NCBI GenBank assembly: GCA_903893215.1
Contig: CAITLJ010000073.1
Location: 61,109-125,108 of the forward strand
DNA: 64,000 bases
Source: an uncultured Ferrovum sp.
GTDB taxonomy: Bacteria; Pseudomonadota; Gammaproteobacteria; Burkholderiales; Ferrovaceae
Direction: 5' to 3'
Shown here: in pieces, positions 1 to 10,082 of the stretch
Layout: the number at the start of each line of letters is the position of its first letter
Numbering within the stretch: the stretch's first letter is position 1
Position numbers and translations under genes: made by a program
The notes under the pieces: model-generated
The model's database searches: none
Seen by the model: the letters and a program-made list of their open reading frames with translations, nothing else
Told to the model about the DNA's origin: nothing

Positions 1-948
1 GGTGATCAGGCCTTTCTGGCGCAGACGCTCGAGCGTGGCCAGACGCCGCTCGGCGGCACCATCCTCTGCATTGCTCGCGGCACTTGCAGTACTGCCTGAC
101 GCGCCCGCACTGGCACGCGCTGACAGCGTGTCCGCCGTGGCAGGTGCAGCCAGCATGGGGGCGCGTCCGCCAGAAGCGGCACCGAGCGCGGGTGTGACCA
201 CGGCCGGCGCGGCCAGGGTACCGAAGTAGCCCAGCTTCTCGATTGGCACGCCCAGCCAGTCTGCGCGGCTGGCCACGATCGGCTGCCAGGAGGTGCCGTG
301 CACGGCCTCGGCGGTGGTCAGCCCGGCGTGGCGGCTGGCCTGTTCAAAGCTGCGCAGGGTGCCATTGGCTTTTAGCGCGTCTCCAAAATTCACCCGGGTC
401 ATGCCAAGGATCAGGTTGAGGCGCCCATCGGCCACAAAGATCCGGCCGGTGGTGACGGATTCGGTCTCGGTCAACGACAGCGGCTTGTGCGTGCCAGTGA
501 CAGCAAAGAGCACGTCCTCGCCGGAGCGCGCCGTGCCGAGCGCCACGCGCAGTGGCGGCACCAGTTCGGCCACCTCGGCGCGCGAGAACAGCGGCCGGTC
601 GCTGAAACTGGCATTGGCAGCGCCGAGCAGTTCTTTCAGCAGGCTGCCCAGCCTGTCCTCGTCGACCACCAGCGGAAAGCTGGTGGCCGCGCCGTTTTCA
701 GCCGGCACGATACGCACGTAGCTGTACTTGCCACGATAGACCTCCTGGCCTGCGCCCTGCATTGCCGGTGGCTGCACGGCAGCCGGCATGGCCGGTTGCG
801 CTGCTGTGGCGGTGCCGTCGTCCCTGAGCAAGGCCTGACCGGCGGATTGCAGGGTGCCACAGCCGCCGAGCATGCTGCCCGAGAGCAGCAGGACGGCCAG
901 TTGCAAGCCGGCGCGCGGCCCGATGACACGTGAGCCCGATTGAGCCAT
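1..948 (-). CDS. SHOCT-type lipoprotein, 3' end cut by window edge
   Basis: A 316-codon open frame runs from an ATG at 948 to the left edge with no stop, so the C-terminus is missing. The N-terminus has a hydrophobic stretch followed by a lipobox (LGGC, about residues 27-30), so it should be a lipidated envelope protein. The middle (residues about 70-230) matches no family I recognise. An Ala/Ser-rich linker follows and the last visible residues, RRLATLERLRQKGLIT, look like the start of a SHOCT domain, a short helical oligomerisation module usually found at protein C-termini. The gene is the last of the minus-strand run that begins at the lacI/tonB region. Function unknown; I am confident it is a real gene and fairly confident of the lipoprotein and SHOCT calls. 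Confidence 0.75.
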   Translation of the reverse strand, partial: MAQSGSRVIGPRAGLQLAVLLLSGSMLGGCGTLQSAGQALLRDDGTATAAQPAMPAAVQPPAMQGAGQEVYRGKYSYVRIVPAENGAATSFPLVVDEDRLGSLLKELLGAANASFSDRPLFSRAEVAELVPPLRVALGTARSGEDVLFAVTGTHKPLSLTETESVTTGRIFVADGRLNLILGMTRVNFGDALKANGTLRSFEQASRHAGLTTAEAVHGTSWQPIVASRADWLGVPIEKLGYFGTLAAPAVVTPALGAASGGRAPMLAAPATADTLSARASAGASGSTASAASNAEDGAAERRLATLERLRQKGLIT

Positions 949-1039
949 GGATGGGTATTCCCCCGAATTCCTGTTGTACATGCCTGATCCCGTGAGCGTA
1001 AGCGATGACCGCTGCGCATTATGGCGACAGGAAGCGGGT

Positions 1040-2041
1040 TTACGCCAGTCGCCGCGCGTCCTGCTCGAGTGCCAGGGCAGCGCCCAGGATGGCCGGGAAG
1101 GGCGCATGGATCACCTGCGTCGGCACGCTGCGCAGGTAGCTGCCGAAGCGTCCCTTGTCTTCAAAGCGGGCGCGGAAGGGGGAGCTGGCAAACCAGGCGC
1201 CGAGCCGTGGCACGATGCCGCCGCCAATGTAAACGCCGCCGCGCGCCCCCAAAGTGAGCGCCAGATCGCCAGCCACAGTGCCCAGCAGGGCGCAGAACAC
1301 GTCCAGGGCCTCGCGGCAGGCCGGACACTGGTCCGCCACACCCAGCGCGCTGATTTCGGCTGCAGCGCGATGCTGTGGCACGCCAACATGTTCCGGTGCC
1401 ACTGCCTGGTAAAGTGCCTCCAGACCCGGACCGGAGAGGGCGCGCTCGGCGGAGACATGGCCCAGCGAGGTCTCGGCGAATTGTGGGGCAATGCGTTCGA
1501 TCAGTTGCGCTTCGCGCGACGTGCGCGCCGCCAGGCTGACGTGGCCGCCTTCGCCTTCAATCGGCAGGTAGCCGTCCGAGGTATGGAACAAGCCGGACAC
1601 GCCAAGGCCGGTGCCAGCGCCGAGCAGGGCAAGGGGGGCGTTGGCACGCGCCGCGCCGCCGCCGATGGCCTGCAGGTCGCTGCCGCGCAGCGCAGGCAGT
1701 GACAACGCGAGGGCAGTAAAGTCGTTCAGCGCGCGCACGTGGTCCAGATGCAGGCCGGCCTGCAGCGCGGCGAGCGAAAAATCCCAGTGGTTGTTGGTCA
1801 TGGCCACGCGGTCGCCATCGAGCGCCGTGGCAATGCCGAAGGCCAGCCAGCGTGGTGCTGGCAAGGCATATTTTTTCAGATAGTGTTCGATGGCTTGCTG
1901 TGGGCCGCTGAAGTCGGCGCACGGCAGGGCCACACAGTGCTCGGGGCTGGCCGCTTCGGCAGGCTGGATGGCAAAGCGGGCATTGGTGCCGCCGATGTCG
2001 CCGAGCAGGCGCGGAAACGAGGCAGTGGCAGACAGGGTCAT
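1040..2041 (-). CDS. glk: Glucokinase
   Basis: A 333-residue protein of normal length for proteobacterial Glk (ROK-unrelated glucokinase family). It phosphorylates free glucose with ATP to glucose 6-phosphate in the cytoplasm. The ATP phosphate-binding loop GDIGGTNARFA is at residues 14-24, and GGGIVPR near residue 270 is the second conserved glycine motif. The ATG at 2041 puts the first loop at the usual distance from the N-terminus. It shares strand and neighbourhood with pgi, a fructokinase and a sugar permease, which suggests a joint role in disaccharide use, although recQ and a helicase gene lie between. It is separated from the lipoprotein gene by 91 bp. Confidence 0.95.
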   Translation of the reverse strand: MTLSATASFPRLLGDIGGTNARFAIQPAEAASPEHCVALPCADFSGPQQAIEHYLKKYALPAPRWLAFGIATALDGDRVAMTNNHWDFSLAALQAGLHLDHVRALNDFTALALSLPALRGSDLQAIGGGAARANAPLALLGAGTGLGVSGLFHTSDGYLPIEGEGGHVSLAARTSREAQLIERIAPQFAETSLGHVSAERALSGPGLEALYQAVAPEHVGVPQHRAAAEISALGVADQCPACREALDVFCALLGTVAGDLALTLGARGGVYIGGGIVPRLGAWFASSPFRARFEDKGRFGSYLRSVPTQVIHAPFPAILGAALALEQDARRLA

Positions 2042-2143
2042 GATGGGCAGCGCAGGGTGGATGCGCCGAGTATGGAACGGAATTACGGGCAGTGAAAGTC
2101 GCGAGTTACAACGGAGGCAGACCGGCTGCGCCTTCAGCCGGGT

Positions 2144-4000
2144 TCAGTCCGCAGTGGCGATCACTTCCAGCAGTTCTCCGCCGTAGCGTTCGAGCTTTTT
2201 CACTCCCAGCCCCGGCATGCCAGCCAGCGCGTCCAACGTGTCCGGCCGTGCCTCCACCAGGGCGAGCAGCGTGGTGTCCTGAAAGATGACATAGGCCGGC
2301 ACGTTCTGCGCCGAGGCGGTGCGGCGCCGCCAGGCGCGCAGGGCGTTGAGCAGACGCTCACCGGCCGGTGACAGGTCGACCCCGGCGGGGACGCTGCTGC
2401 GCGTGGCACTGGTGCGTTTGGGCAACGCCTCTCGCGGCTGCCGCAGGATGAGCGGGATTTCGCCACGCAGCACGGGGCGGGCGGCCTCGGTCAGCCGGTA
2501 AGCGCCGTAGGCGCTCAGGTCGGGACTGACCAGGCCCAGGGCCACCAGCTGACGCAGCACGCTGCGCCAGTGGTTGTCGTCGAGGGCATGACCGATGCCG
2601 AAGGTGGGCAGCCGATCATGGCCCAACTGCAGCACGCGCTCATTGCGCCGGCCGCGCAGCACATCGATCAGGTGACCGGCACCAAAACGCTGGCCGGTGC
2701 GCACGATCGCTGACATCAGCATGCGCGCAGCCTCGGTGCCATCCCAGGTGGCTGGCGGGTCCAGGCAGCTGTCGCAGTTGCCGCAAGCTTGTGCCGACTC
2801 GCCAAAATAATGCAGCAGCACCTGACGGCGGCACTGAGGTGCCTCGCAGTAACCCAGCATGCTGTCCAGGCGCAGGTGCTCCACCCGCTTCTGTTCGTCT
2901 GCCGCGTCGGACTCTTCGATCCATTTGCGCAATTGCACCACTTCCGCCAGGCCGTAGGCCATCCAGGCCTCGGCAGCCAGGCCATCGCGCCCGGCGCGCC
3001 CGGTTTCCTGATAATAACCTTCCAGGCTTTTGGGCAGATCGAGGTGGGCCACGAAGCGTACGTCCGGCTTGTCGATGCCCATGCCGAAGGCAATGGTGGC
3101 CACCATCACGATGCCTTCCTCGCGGATGAAACGCTGCTGGTGGGTCCGTCGTGTGGCAGTGTCCATGCCGGCGTGGTAAGCCAGGGCAGCCACCCCCTGG
3201 TCTTTCAGCCAGGCGGCAATCTCGTCGACTTTCTTGCGAGACTGGCAATACACGATACCCGATTCGCCCAGATGCCCGCCGCGCCCGGCGCGACCGGCAC
3301 CACTGCGCAGGAACTCGAGCAACTGACGCTTGGCTTCGTTTTTTTCCACCACGTGATAGCGGATGTTGGGCCGGTCAAAGCTGGCGACAAAATGCCGTGC
3401 CGACGTCAGGCCCAGGCGTTCGGCAATTTCGTTGCGGGTCTGGGTATCCGCAGTGGCGGTGAGCGCGATGCGCGGCACGTGCGGATAGCGCTCGGCCAGC
3501 GCCGACAGCCGCATATATTCTGGCCGAAAATCGTGCCCCCATTGCGACACGCAGTGCGCCTCGTCGATGGCGAACAGGGCCAGCTGGTTACGCTCGGCCA
3601 GACCATCGAGCATGTCCAGAAACCCGTCGAGCAACAGGCGCTCTGGCGAGACATAGAGCAGTTGCAGGCTGCCGTCGTAGACCTGTCGCCATACCCGGCG
3701 CGCTTCATCGCCATCCTGGCTGGAGTTCAGGAAGTTGGCGCGAATATCCAGCTGTTGCAGCGCATCGACCTGATCCTGCATCAGCGCGATCAGTGGTGAG
3801 ACCACCACGGTGAGCCCTGCGCGCAACAGGGCGGGCAACTGGTAGCAAAGTGACTTGCCGCCGCCGGTGGGCATCAGCACCAGCGCATCCCCCCCGTCGG
3901 CGACGTGGGTGATGACCTCGGCCTGCGCGCCGCGAAAGGCGGGATAGCCAAAGACCTCGCGCAGCCGCTGCAGCGCACGTTCGTACGTGGGGCCGTTCAT
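2144..4000 (-). CDS. recQ: ATP-dependent DNA helicase RecQ
   Basis: A 618-residue 3'-5' superfamily 2 DNA helicase acting in recombinational repair and stalled fork processing. Order of parts: helicase core with Walker A TGGGKS at residues 45-50 and the DEAH box in [19 protein letters not shown]; RecQ C-terminal zinc-binding segment with cysteines in CEAPQCRR and CGNCDSC; winged helix; and a C-terminal HRDC domain ([19 protein letters not shown]). Length and domain order are standard for the family. It lies 77 bp downstream of the Suv3-like helicase gene on the same strand, so the two may be cotranscribed. Confidence 0.96.
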   Translation of the reverse strand: MNGPTYERALQRLREVFGYPAFRGAQAEVITHVADGGDALVLMPTGGGKSLCYQLPALLRAGLTVVVSPLIALMQDQVDALQQLDIRANFLNSSQDGDEARRVWRQVYDGSLQLLYVSPERLLLDGFLDMLDGLAERNQLALFAIDEAHCVSQWGHDFRPEYMRLSALAERYPHVPRIALTATADTQTRNEIAERLGLTSARHFVASFDRPNIRYHVVEKNEAKRQLLEFLRSGAGRAGRGGHLGESGIVYCQSRKKVDEIAAWLKDQGVAALAYHAGMDTATRRTHQQRFIREEGIVMVATIAFGMGIDKPDVRFVAHLDLPKSLEGYYQETGRAGRDGLAAEAWMAYGLAEVVQLRKWIEESDAADEQKRVEHLRLDSMLGYCEAPQCRRQVLLHYFGESAQACGNCDSCLDPPATWDGTEAARMLMSAIVRTGQRFGAGHLIDVLRGRRNERVLQLGHDRLPTFGIGHALDDNHWRSVLRQLVALGLVSPDLSAYGAYRLTEAARPVLRGEIPLILRQPREALPKRTSATRSSVPAGVDLSPAGERLLNALRAWRRRTASAQNVPAYVIFQDTTLLALVEARPDTLDALAGMPGLGVKKLERYGGELLEVIATAD

Positions 4001-4077
4001 GCAGGCGTCAGGCAGGACCGTTCAACGCGTTGCCGATCGGGCAGGGCGCTGCGGACGCAGGGGGATGCAGGGCCATG

Positions 4078-6012
4078 TCAGCTGCTCCGAAAGCACGGCT
4101 CGCAAAGGCGGAAGCGGGTTTGCCAGTCGAGCGGCTTGCCACACTCCCGACATTTTTTCCCTTTGTTCTTGCCGATGAAACCCAGAATAGCGGTGTTGAG
4201 CTGTGCAAGTTCGGCTTGCGCTTCCGGAAACTGCGGAAACAGCGATGGCAGGCGATAGTGCAGCCAGCAATACAGAGTGAGCAGCTTGACTGCCTGTTCT
4301 GCATTTTCATGGTCGTGCTGCTGGAGTCGCGCCTGCAGCATGGGAAAACTTTCCAGCAGCACCGGTTCCTGCCGGGCAATCGAGGCCACGAACAGCTCGA
4401 ATTCCGGCACCGCCTCGTCGCGTACCATCGGTACCGGCGCACGCGACAGCGTGAGTTTGACGCGCAGTTCCAGTTCGTAGCGGTCCACCCGCCAGGCCAA
4501 CCCAACCTGACTGGGCGGTACCACTGGCTCGAATTCGCGGCTGCGTTCCAGCGACAGTTCGCGCCAGAAATAAAACAGGATGTCGGCCAGCCGGTCGGTG
4601 CCCAGGTAACGCGACAGCGCGTCGACGATGATCCAGTTGGCTTCGTAGCGGTAATGCACCGGTACAGGGTCGGGACGACGCGACATCACCCGTTTGACAT
4701 ACGACAGGGTCTCGGCGGACAACGCGCCCACCTGGCCTTTTTCCTTCATGCCATAGCGCCCGGCACGACCGGCAATCTGCCAGACCAGATCCCGTGGAAT
4801 CGGCACGTCTTCCTTGCCGTTGTATTTGGTGGCCGCGCTAAAAAACATCGAGGCGATCGGCAGGTTCAGACCCAGCCCCACCGCGTCGGTGCAGACCAGG
4901 ATATCGGCTTCACCCTCGCGGAACTGACGCGCCTGCTCGCGCCGTACTTCCGGCGACAAGGCACCATAGACCAGCGCCGGATTGCGGCGGAACCGCTCGC
5001 GCAGTTCACCGGCAATGTCGATCACCTGACCGCGCGAAAAGGCCACCACGGCGCTGCCCGGTGGCAATTCCGACAGCTTGGTGGGAGCACGCAGCACTTC
5101 CAGTTCGGACAGGCGCTCAAGTTCGATGATTTCCACCGGTTCGCCAAGCCATTCGGCCAGTGCCAGCACGGCATTGCGTGCCTCTGGCGCCCCCAGCATC
5201 CAGACTTCCCTGGCCGGCGCGCCCAGGATGGCCTGCAGCCAGGCCGAACCGCGCTCCTGATCACCGATCATCTGTACTTCATCGATCACCGCCACCTCAA
5301 TCTCGTGGTCAAAGTCGATCATTTCCACGGTGGCAGAGGTAAAGGTGGCATCTTCCACCTCTTCGATCAGTTCACCGGTGACCAGCGAAGTGAGCAGGCC
5401 AAGTTCGGTCAGGCGGTCGCGCACTTCCAGCGCCAGCAGGCGCAGCGGTCCAAGATACAGGCCGGAATCCGCGCGGCGCAGCCGTTCCATGGCCTGGTAG
5501 GTCTTGCCGCTGTTGGTCGGACCGATCACCAGGGTGAGGCGGCGTTTCATGGCGCGCGCCTTCGGGTAAAAGCCGTCGAGGCGGGTGGGCAGGTGCGCCA
5601 GCGTTTCGCGGTCGCGATCCTGCACCTTGATTGCCTTGCCGCTGGCCCTGGCCCTGGCGGTCTGGCCGGTCTGGCCGGTGCCCTGACCCTGCAGCACCCC
5701 GGCTGGTTTTGCGCTGCCGGTCCGGGTAGTGCTGGCCTGACCCGCACTGGTGTGGAAGCCGCTGCTGCCGGCAAAACCGCCGCCGCCCCGTCCGCCCACC
5801 GCCATGCCTCGGCTGGGCCGGCCTACAGCCGTTCCGCCGCCGCGACCGGTATTGGTGACCGAGCGCGACAGGGGCGCCAGCGCCACCCGCTGGTCACGTG
5901 CCTTCAGGCCGGTTGCGGCGGCATCTGCTGCCGGCCTTGCGCCAGATTTTGCGGAACTGCCACCTGCCTTGCCGCTGACTTTGCCCTGCCGTCCCGGAGG
6001 GGATTTCTTCAT
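4078..6012 (-). CDS. Suv3-like DExH-box helicase with RGG-type N-terminal tail
   Basis: 644 residues. Residues about 155-460 form a two-domain superfamily 2 helicase of the Suv3 type: Walker A GPTNSGKT at about 164-171, the DExH-variant box DEVQMI, and motif VI QIAGRAGRYG. Suv3 proteins are NTP-dependent RNA/DNA helicases, best known as the mitochondrial degradosome helicase. Two additions stand out. The first ~150 residues are low-complexity, basic and Gly-rich (GRGGG, GGRGGGGF), resembling an RNA-binding RGG tail. The C-terminus ends in a zinc ribbon with cysteines spaced C-x2-C-x12-C-x2-C. Substrate is not deducible from sequence; RNA is the better guess. The start has only a weak ribosome site. 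Confidence 0.82.
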   Translation of the reverse strand: MKKSPPGRQGKVSGKAGGSSAKSGARPAADAAATGLKARDQRVALAPLSRSVTNTGRGGGTAVGRPSRGMAVGGRGGGGFAGSSGFHTSAGQASTTRTGSAKPAGVLQGQGTGQTGQTARARASGKAIKVQDRDRETLAHLPTRLDGFYPKARAMKRRLTLVIGPTNSGKTYQAMERLRRADSGLYLGPLRLLALEVRDRLTELGLLTSLVTGELIEEVEDATFTSATVEMIDFDHEIEVAVIDEVQMIGDQERGSAWLQAILGAPAREVWMLGAPEARNAVLALAEWLGEPVEIIELERLSELEVLRAPTKLSELPPGSAVVAFSRGQVIDIAGELRERFRRNPALVYGALSPEVRREQARQFREGEADILVCTDAVGLGLNLPIASMFFSAATKYNGKEDVPIPRDLVWQIAGRAGRYGMKEKGQVGALSAETLSYVKRVMSRRPDPVPVHYRYEANWIIVDALSRYLGTDRLADILFYFWRELSLERSREFEPVVPPSQVGLAWRVDRYELELRVKLTLSRAPVPMVRDEAVPEFELFVASIARQEPVLLESFPMLQARLQQHDHENAEQAVKLLTLYCWLHYRLPSLFPQFPEAQAELAQLNTAILGFIGKNKGKKCRECGKPLDWQTRFRLCEPCFRSS

Positions 6013-6067
6013 GTGCGTTTGCCGTGCCGCGCCGGACCAGGATAGTGCGGCGCAATAAGTGGCAAGC

Positions 6068-7729
6068 TTAGCCTAGATTGCCCCCCAGCGCGGCGTGCAC
6101 CTTGGCGACCAACGCGCGGGTTGACGGATCGTGCGCCAGCGCGTCCGGGGCGCTGCATAGCTCGCCGTAAATCGTGCGCCCCAGCTGCTTGCCAAGCTCC
6201 ACGCCCCATTGGTCGAAGGAGTTGATGCCCCAGATCACCCCCTGCGTGAACACCTTGTGTTCATACAGGGCGATCAGCGCGCCGAGCCGGGTTGGTGACA
6301 GTTCATCGATCAGCAGGGTGTTTGAGGGCACGTTGCCAGGAAAGGTGCGGTGGCCGGCCAGCACCTCGGCACGTTGCGGATCCATTCCCTGCGCCAGCAT
6401 CTCCGCCAGCACCTGCTCACGCGCACGTCCGGTCATCAGCGCCTCGCTCTGAGCCAGCATGTTGGAAAACACGATGCGCTGGTGTTCCAGGTCCTGTTGG
6501 GGTGAACGCAGCACGCCGATAAAGTCCACCGGGACCTTCTGGGTGCCCTGATGGACCAGCTGAAAAAAAGCGTGCTGGCCGTTGATGCCAAGGCCGCCCC
6601 ATACCACCGGTCCGGACGCGCGTTCGAGTCGCTGGCCGGCCAGATCCACACCCTTGCCGTTGCTCTCCATGTCGAGCTGCTGCACGTACGCAGGGAAGGC
6701 GGCCAGACGCGTGTCGTAAGGCACCAGCAGCTGGGTGCGTGCGTCCAGTATGTTGGCGTTCCAGATGCCGGTCAGCGCCAGCAGCACCGGCAGGTTGGAG
6801 AGGGTGGGGGCGGTGCGGAAGTGGGCATCCATGGCGCGTGCACCGGCAAGCAGGGCAAGGAACCCGGGCGCACCGATGGCCAGCATGATAGGCAGGCCGA
6901 TCGCCGACCAGAGCGAATAGCGACCGCCCACCCAGTCGTGAAAGCGGAAGATGCGCTCGGCGCCAAAACCATGACCAAGCGCGGCCTGCGGGGCAGCAGT
7001 GATGGCGCAGAAGTGCTCCATGGCGCGCGCTTCGCTGCCGAGCACTGCGGTCACCTGGGCGCGCGCAGTCAGGAAGTTGGCCAGCGTGTCCTGGGTGGTG
7101 AACGTTTTTGATGAGACCAGAAACAGGGTGCGGCGCAGGTCGACGCCATGGAGCACGTTGAGCACTTCATTGCTGTCCGGATTGGCCATGAAATGAAACT
7201 GCAGGCCGGACTGATCGTAGGGTGCCAGCGCCTCCACCGCCATCCGCGGGCCCAGGTCCGAACCGCCAATACCAATGTTCACCACGGTGGTAAAGCGCTG
7301 GTTGTCCACGGTGCGCAGGCTGGCCGAGCGGATTCCCTCGGCAAATGCAGTCATTTGCGCCAGCGCGTCACGCACCGAGGCGCGCACGTCCTCGCCGTTG
7401 ACGATCAGCGGCGCGCCATCCGGCGCGCGCAGCGCCGTATGTAGTACCGCACGACCTTCGGTGCTGTTGATCGCCTCGCCATGGAACATGGCTTCGCGCC
7501 GGCCGCCCAGCTGCTGCGCGTCTGCCAGGGCCTGCAACGCCGCCAGGGAGCGGCTGTCGACGGCCTGCTTGCTGTAGTCCAGGAACAAGCCAGCCACCTC
7601 GGTCGAGCAGCGCGTGGCGCGCTCGGGGTCTTCGTCAAACAGCTGGCGTATGCGCTTGCCGGCAAGGTTCACCCGGGCGGCGGTCAGGGCATGCCAGGGA
7701 TCGGCTTCGGAAACAGTCATGGTCATCAT
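6068..7729 (-). CDS. pgi: Glucose-6-phosphate isomerase
   Basis: 553 residues; interconverts glucose 6-phosphate and fructose 6-phosphate. Family hallmarks include the substrate-binding segment NIGIGGSDLGPRMAVEAL and the C-terminal signature segment GVELGKQLG. The open frame extends 28 codons further upstream, but that extension overlaps the end of the permease gene. The ATG at 7729 sits 5 nt after GAGGA and gives a normal N-terminus, so I use it; ATGs at 7726 and 7720 are alternatives. Only 8 bp separate it from the permease gene, so the two are almost certainly cotranscribed. In this context it links the fructose branch (fructokinase) and glucose branch (Glk). Confidence 0.96.
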   Translation of the reverse strand: MMTMTVSEADPWHALTAARVNLAGKRIRQLFDEDPERATRCSTEVAGLFLDYSKQAVDSRSLAALQALADAQQLGGRREAMFHGEAINSTEGRAVLHTALRAPDGAPLIVNGEDVRASVRDALAQMTAFAEGIRSASLRTVDNQRFTTVVNIGIGGSDLGPRMAVEALAPYDQSGLQFHFMANPDSNEVLNVLHGVDLRRTLFLVSSKTFTTQDTLANFLTARAQVTAVLGSEARAMEHFCAITAAPQAALGHGFGAERIFRFHDWVGGRYSLWSAIGLPIMLAIGAPGFLALLAGARAMDAHFRTAPTLSNLPVLLALTGIWNANILDARTQLLVPYDTRLAAFPAYVQQLDMESNGKGVDLAGQRLERASGPVVWGGLGINGQHAFFQLVHQGTQKVPVDFIGVLRSPQQDLEHQRIVFSNMLAQSEALMTGRAREQVLAEMLAQGMDPQRAEVLAGHRTFPGNVPSNTLLIDELSPTRLGALIALYEHKVFTQGVIWGINSFDQWGVELGKQLGRTIYGELCSAPDALAHDPSTRALVAKVHAALGGNLG

Positions 7730-7737
7730 GGGTGTCC

Positions 7738-9066
7738 TCAGAGGGCCGGCTGCACAGACGGCGCGTTCAGTTCGGCATGGGTGCGCACCCGCCAGACCAG
7801 GCCGGCTGCGCATAACATCAGCACCCCTGCGAGACGGATCACATTCTCGGGATTGCCGGCCAGCACACTGCGATAGTACAGCGGCAGTGTGACGATCTGG
7901 ATCATCATCGGCAGCACGATGAACATGTTGAAAATGCCCATGTAGATGCCGATCCGCTCGCGCGGGATGCTGCCTGCCAGCAGCACATAGGGATTACCCA
8001 TGATGCTGCCCCAGGCAAGGCCGATGCCGGTCATCGGCAGCAGCAGCAGCCAAGGATCATGGATCGCCGGGATGGCCAGCATGCCCAGTCCTGCAGCCGT
8101 CAGGCATGCGCTGTGCAGCAGACGCGGTCCATATCGGCGTGCCAGCGGCACCATGCCCAGCGCGGCCAGGAAGGCGACGAAATTGTAGTAGCCGCCGATC
8201 TTGCCGTTGAGCAGGCCGGCGTCGCGCAGTCCGCTGCCCCCGGCATCCGTGCCCCCGTACAGGGTGGTGGCCAGCGACAGCACGATGTACTGCCAGTAAC
8301 AGAACAGTGCGTACCACTGGAACAGTTTCATCCATGCCAGCTGGCGCATGGTGGGCGGCATTTCGCGGAAAGCCACCACGATGTCACGCCAGACGGTGGC
8401 CAGGTTCATCCCGCGTGCCGCGAGACGGGCGCGCTCTGACTCCGGTAGCGGCAGTTCGGGGGTGGTCCGGATGCTCCACAGGATCGAGGCCAGTGAGCAG
8501 ACCGCGCCGATCAGGAAGGCAATCAGGGTGATCTGCGGAATGTGATGGGCATTCACCAGATCCTTGTTGATGCCGATCCAGACCAGGATGGAAGGGCTCA
8601 GGTATGCAAGGGTCTGGCCCAGGCCGGTAAAGGCACTCTGGGTAAGGAAGCCGGCGGATTGCTGCGAGCTGTCGAGACGGTCTGCCACATAGGCGCGATA
8701 GGGCTCCATGGTGACATTGTTGGCGGAGTCGAGGATCCACAGGATGCTGGCAGCCATCCATACCGAACTGCTGTAGGGCATGGCAAACAGGCACAGACTG
8801 CATAGCAGTGCACCGATCAAGAAGTAGGGCGTGCGGCGGCCAAAGCGGCTGCTGGTGCCATCGCTCAGTGCGCCGATCAATGGCTGGATCAGCAGGCCGG
8901 TCATCGGTCCGGCCAGCCACAGGTAGGGCAGGGTGGCTTCATCCGCCCCCAGATATTTATAGATCGGGCTCATGTTGCTTTGCTGCAGCCCGAAGCTGAA
9001 CTGAATGCCAAAAAAACCGACGTTCATGTTGATGATTTGCCAAAAACTCAGGCGTGGTTTCTGCAC
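7738..9066 (-). CDS. MFS sugar transporter, SuxC/glycoside-pentoside-hexuronide-like
   Basis: 442 residues with about twelve hydrophobic segments, an inner-membrane cation-coupled sugar symporter by family. The segment DGTSSRFGRRTPYF after the second helix matches the loop 2-3 signature of sucrose/maltose permeases, including Xanthomonas SuxC and the SLC45 group. Start is GTG at 9066, preceded by a strong GGAGGAG 8 nt upstream; there is no ATG nearby. It lies 50 bp after the fructokinase gene and 8 bp before pgi, which favours sucrose or another fructose-containing sugar as substrate. The exact sugar is inference. Confidence 0.88.
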   Translation of the reverse strand: MQKPRLSFWQIINMNVGFFGIQFSFGLQQSNMSPIYKYLGADEATLPYLWLAGPMTGLLIQPLIGALSDGTSSRFGRRTPYFLIGALLCSLCLFAMPYSSSVWMAASILWILDSANNVTMEPYRAYVADRLDSSQQSAGFLTQSAFTGLGQTLAYLSPSILVWIGINKDLVNAHHIPQITLIAFLIGAVCSLASILWSIRTTPELPLPESERARLAARGMNLATVWRDIVVAFREMPPTMRQLAWMKLFQWYALFCYWQYIVLSLATTLYGGTDAGGSGLRDAGLLNGKIGGYYNFVAFLAALGMVPLARRYGPRLLHSACLTAAGLGMLAIPAIHDPWLLLLPMTGIGLAWGSIMGNPYVLLAGSIPRERIGIYMGIFNMFIVLPMMIQIVTLPLYYRSVLAGNPENVIRLAGVLMLCAAGLVWRVRTHAELNAPSVQPAL

Positions 9067-9116
9067 GATGGTGCTCCTCCTCGGCGGTGCGCCCGGTGGT
9101 TCCGGGCGTCGTTAGC

Positions 9117-10082
9117 TCAGTTCAGCGACCAGGCGTCACGCCACGGCTGGTAAAAATCCAGCGATGCCGGCGCGGCGCCACGTTCGCCGCAGATGGCGGC
9201 GGCAAACTGGTTGGCGCGCTCCAGGGTTTGCTGCAATGGCCAGCCGGCCAGGGCGCCTGCCAGCGAGATGGCGGTGAAGGCATCGCCCGCACCCACGGTG
9301 TCAGTCAGGCGCGCCAGCGGCAGGCCGGCACCCGCAGCGATGCACGTGCCGCTGCGATCAAATGCTGCGAATCCCTGGCTGCCGTAGGTCACCACCAGTC
9401 TCTGCAGGCGTCCCTGTGCCATCAGCCGGGCCACGGCAGGGGCGGCAGCCCCCGCATCGGGCCGATGGTTTGCTGCGATGGTTTCGAGTCCACACCAACT
9501 CAGCACCATCTGCAGTTCCTGTTCGTTCAGCTTGGCCGTGTGTGCGGCGTGCAACATGCTCAATGCCTGGTCCGGTGCCACATGTCCCGCGCGCCAGTTC
9601 AGGTCACACCAGCCATTGCTGGCGTTGCCCGCTTCTGCCAGCAGGGCTTGGGCCGCAGCACGCGATGCCCTGCTGCGCTGCGCCAGCGTGCCGTAGTAAA
9701 AGATGCTGGCGGTGCCGTCCAGGCCGCGCAGGGCGGCCAGGGCCTGGTCGGCATCAATATGATCCCAGGCTGCGTCGGAATGGATATGGAAGGCGTGCGT
9801 GCCTGCGGACGTTTCGTCCACCGTCACCAATCCGCTGCCATGCGCGGCGTCCTGTTGCACGCCGGCAATCGACAGGTGGTGACGGCCCAATTCCCGCAGC
9901 AGCGCCTCCCCCCGCGCATCCTGACCGATGCGGGTGATGAACAATGGTCTGAACCCCAGCGCCCCAAGGTGGCGCGCCACATTGAAGGGCGCGCCGCCCG
10001 GAACATCCCCGCTTGCAAATGCATCGACCAGTGCCTCGCCGAACAGCACCGGGACCGGGGTGTCACTCAACAAATTGCTCAT
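9117..10082 (-). CDS. PfkB-family carbohydrate kinase, probable fructokinase
   Basis: 321 residues of the ribokinase/PfkB family. The C-terminal anion-hole and catalytic base motif DTVGAGDAF is intact, and the N-terminal GGAPFNVARHL matches the substrate-binding glycine motif of bacterial fructokinases. It probably converts fructose to fructose 6-phosphate with ATP, which Pgi then takes up. The ATG at 10082 overlaps the end of the upstream exbD by 20 bp, which implies translational coupling and puts sugar kinase and TonB energy-coupling genes in one operon. Family is certain; fructose specificity is inferred from the neighbours. Confidence 0.87.
   Translation of the reverse strand: MSNLLSDTPVPVLFGEALVDAFASGDVPGGAPFNVARHLGALGFRPLFITRIGQDARGEALLRELGRHHLSIAGVQQDAAHGSGLVTVDETSAGTHAFHIHSDAAWDHIDADQALAALRGLDGTASIFYYGTLAQRSRASRAAAQALLAEAGNASNGWCDLNWRAGHVAPDQALSMLHAAHTAKLNEQELQMVLSWCGLETIAANHRPDAGAAAPAVARLMAQGRLQRLVVTYGSQGFAAFDRSGTCIAAGAGLPLARLTDTVGAGDAFTAISLAGALAGWPLQQTLERANQFAAAICGERGAAPASLDFYQPWRDAWSLN

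Noticed and set aside
4030..6045. Long 671-codon open frame on the + strand
   Set aside because: It is antisense to the Suv3-like helicase gene, whose motifs are intact. The + frame has no recognisable domain and is a by-product of high GC content. The same holds for the 590-codon minus-strand frame at 19355-21127, antisense to the S9 peptidase.
6068..7813. Longer Pgi with 28 extra N-terminal residues
   Set aside because: The extension overlaps the permease gene, has no family match, and a well-placed GAGGA precedes the ATG at 7729.
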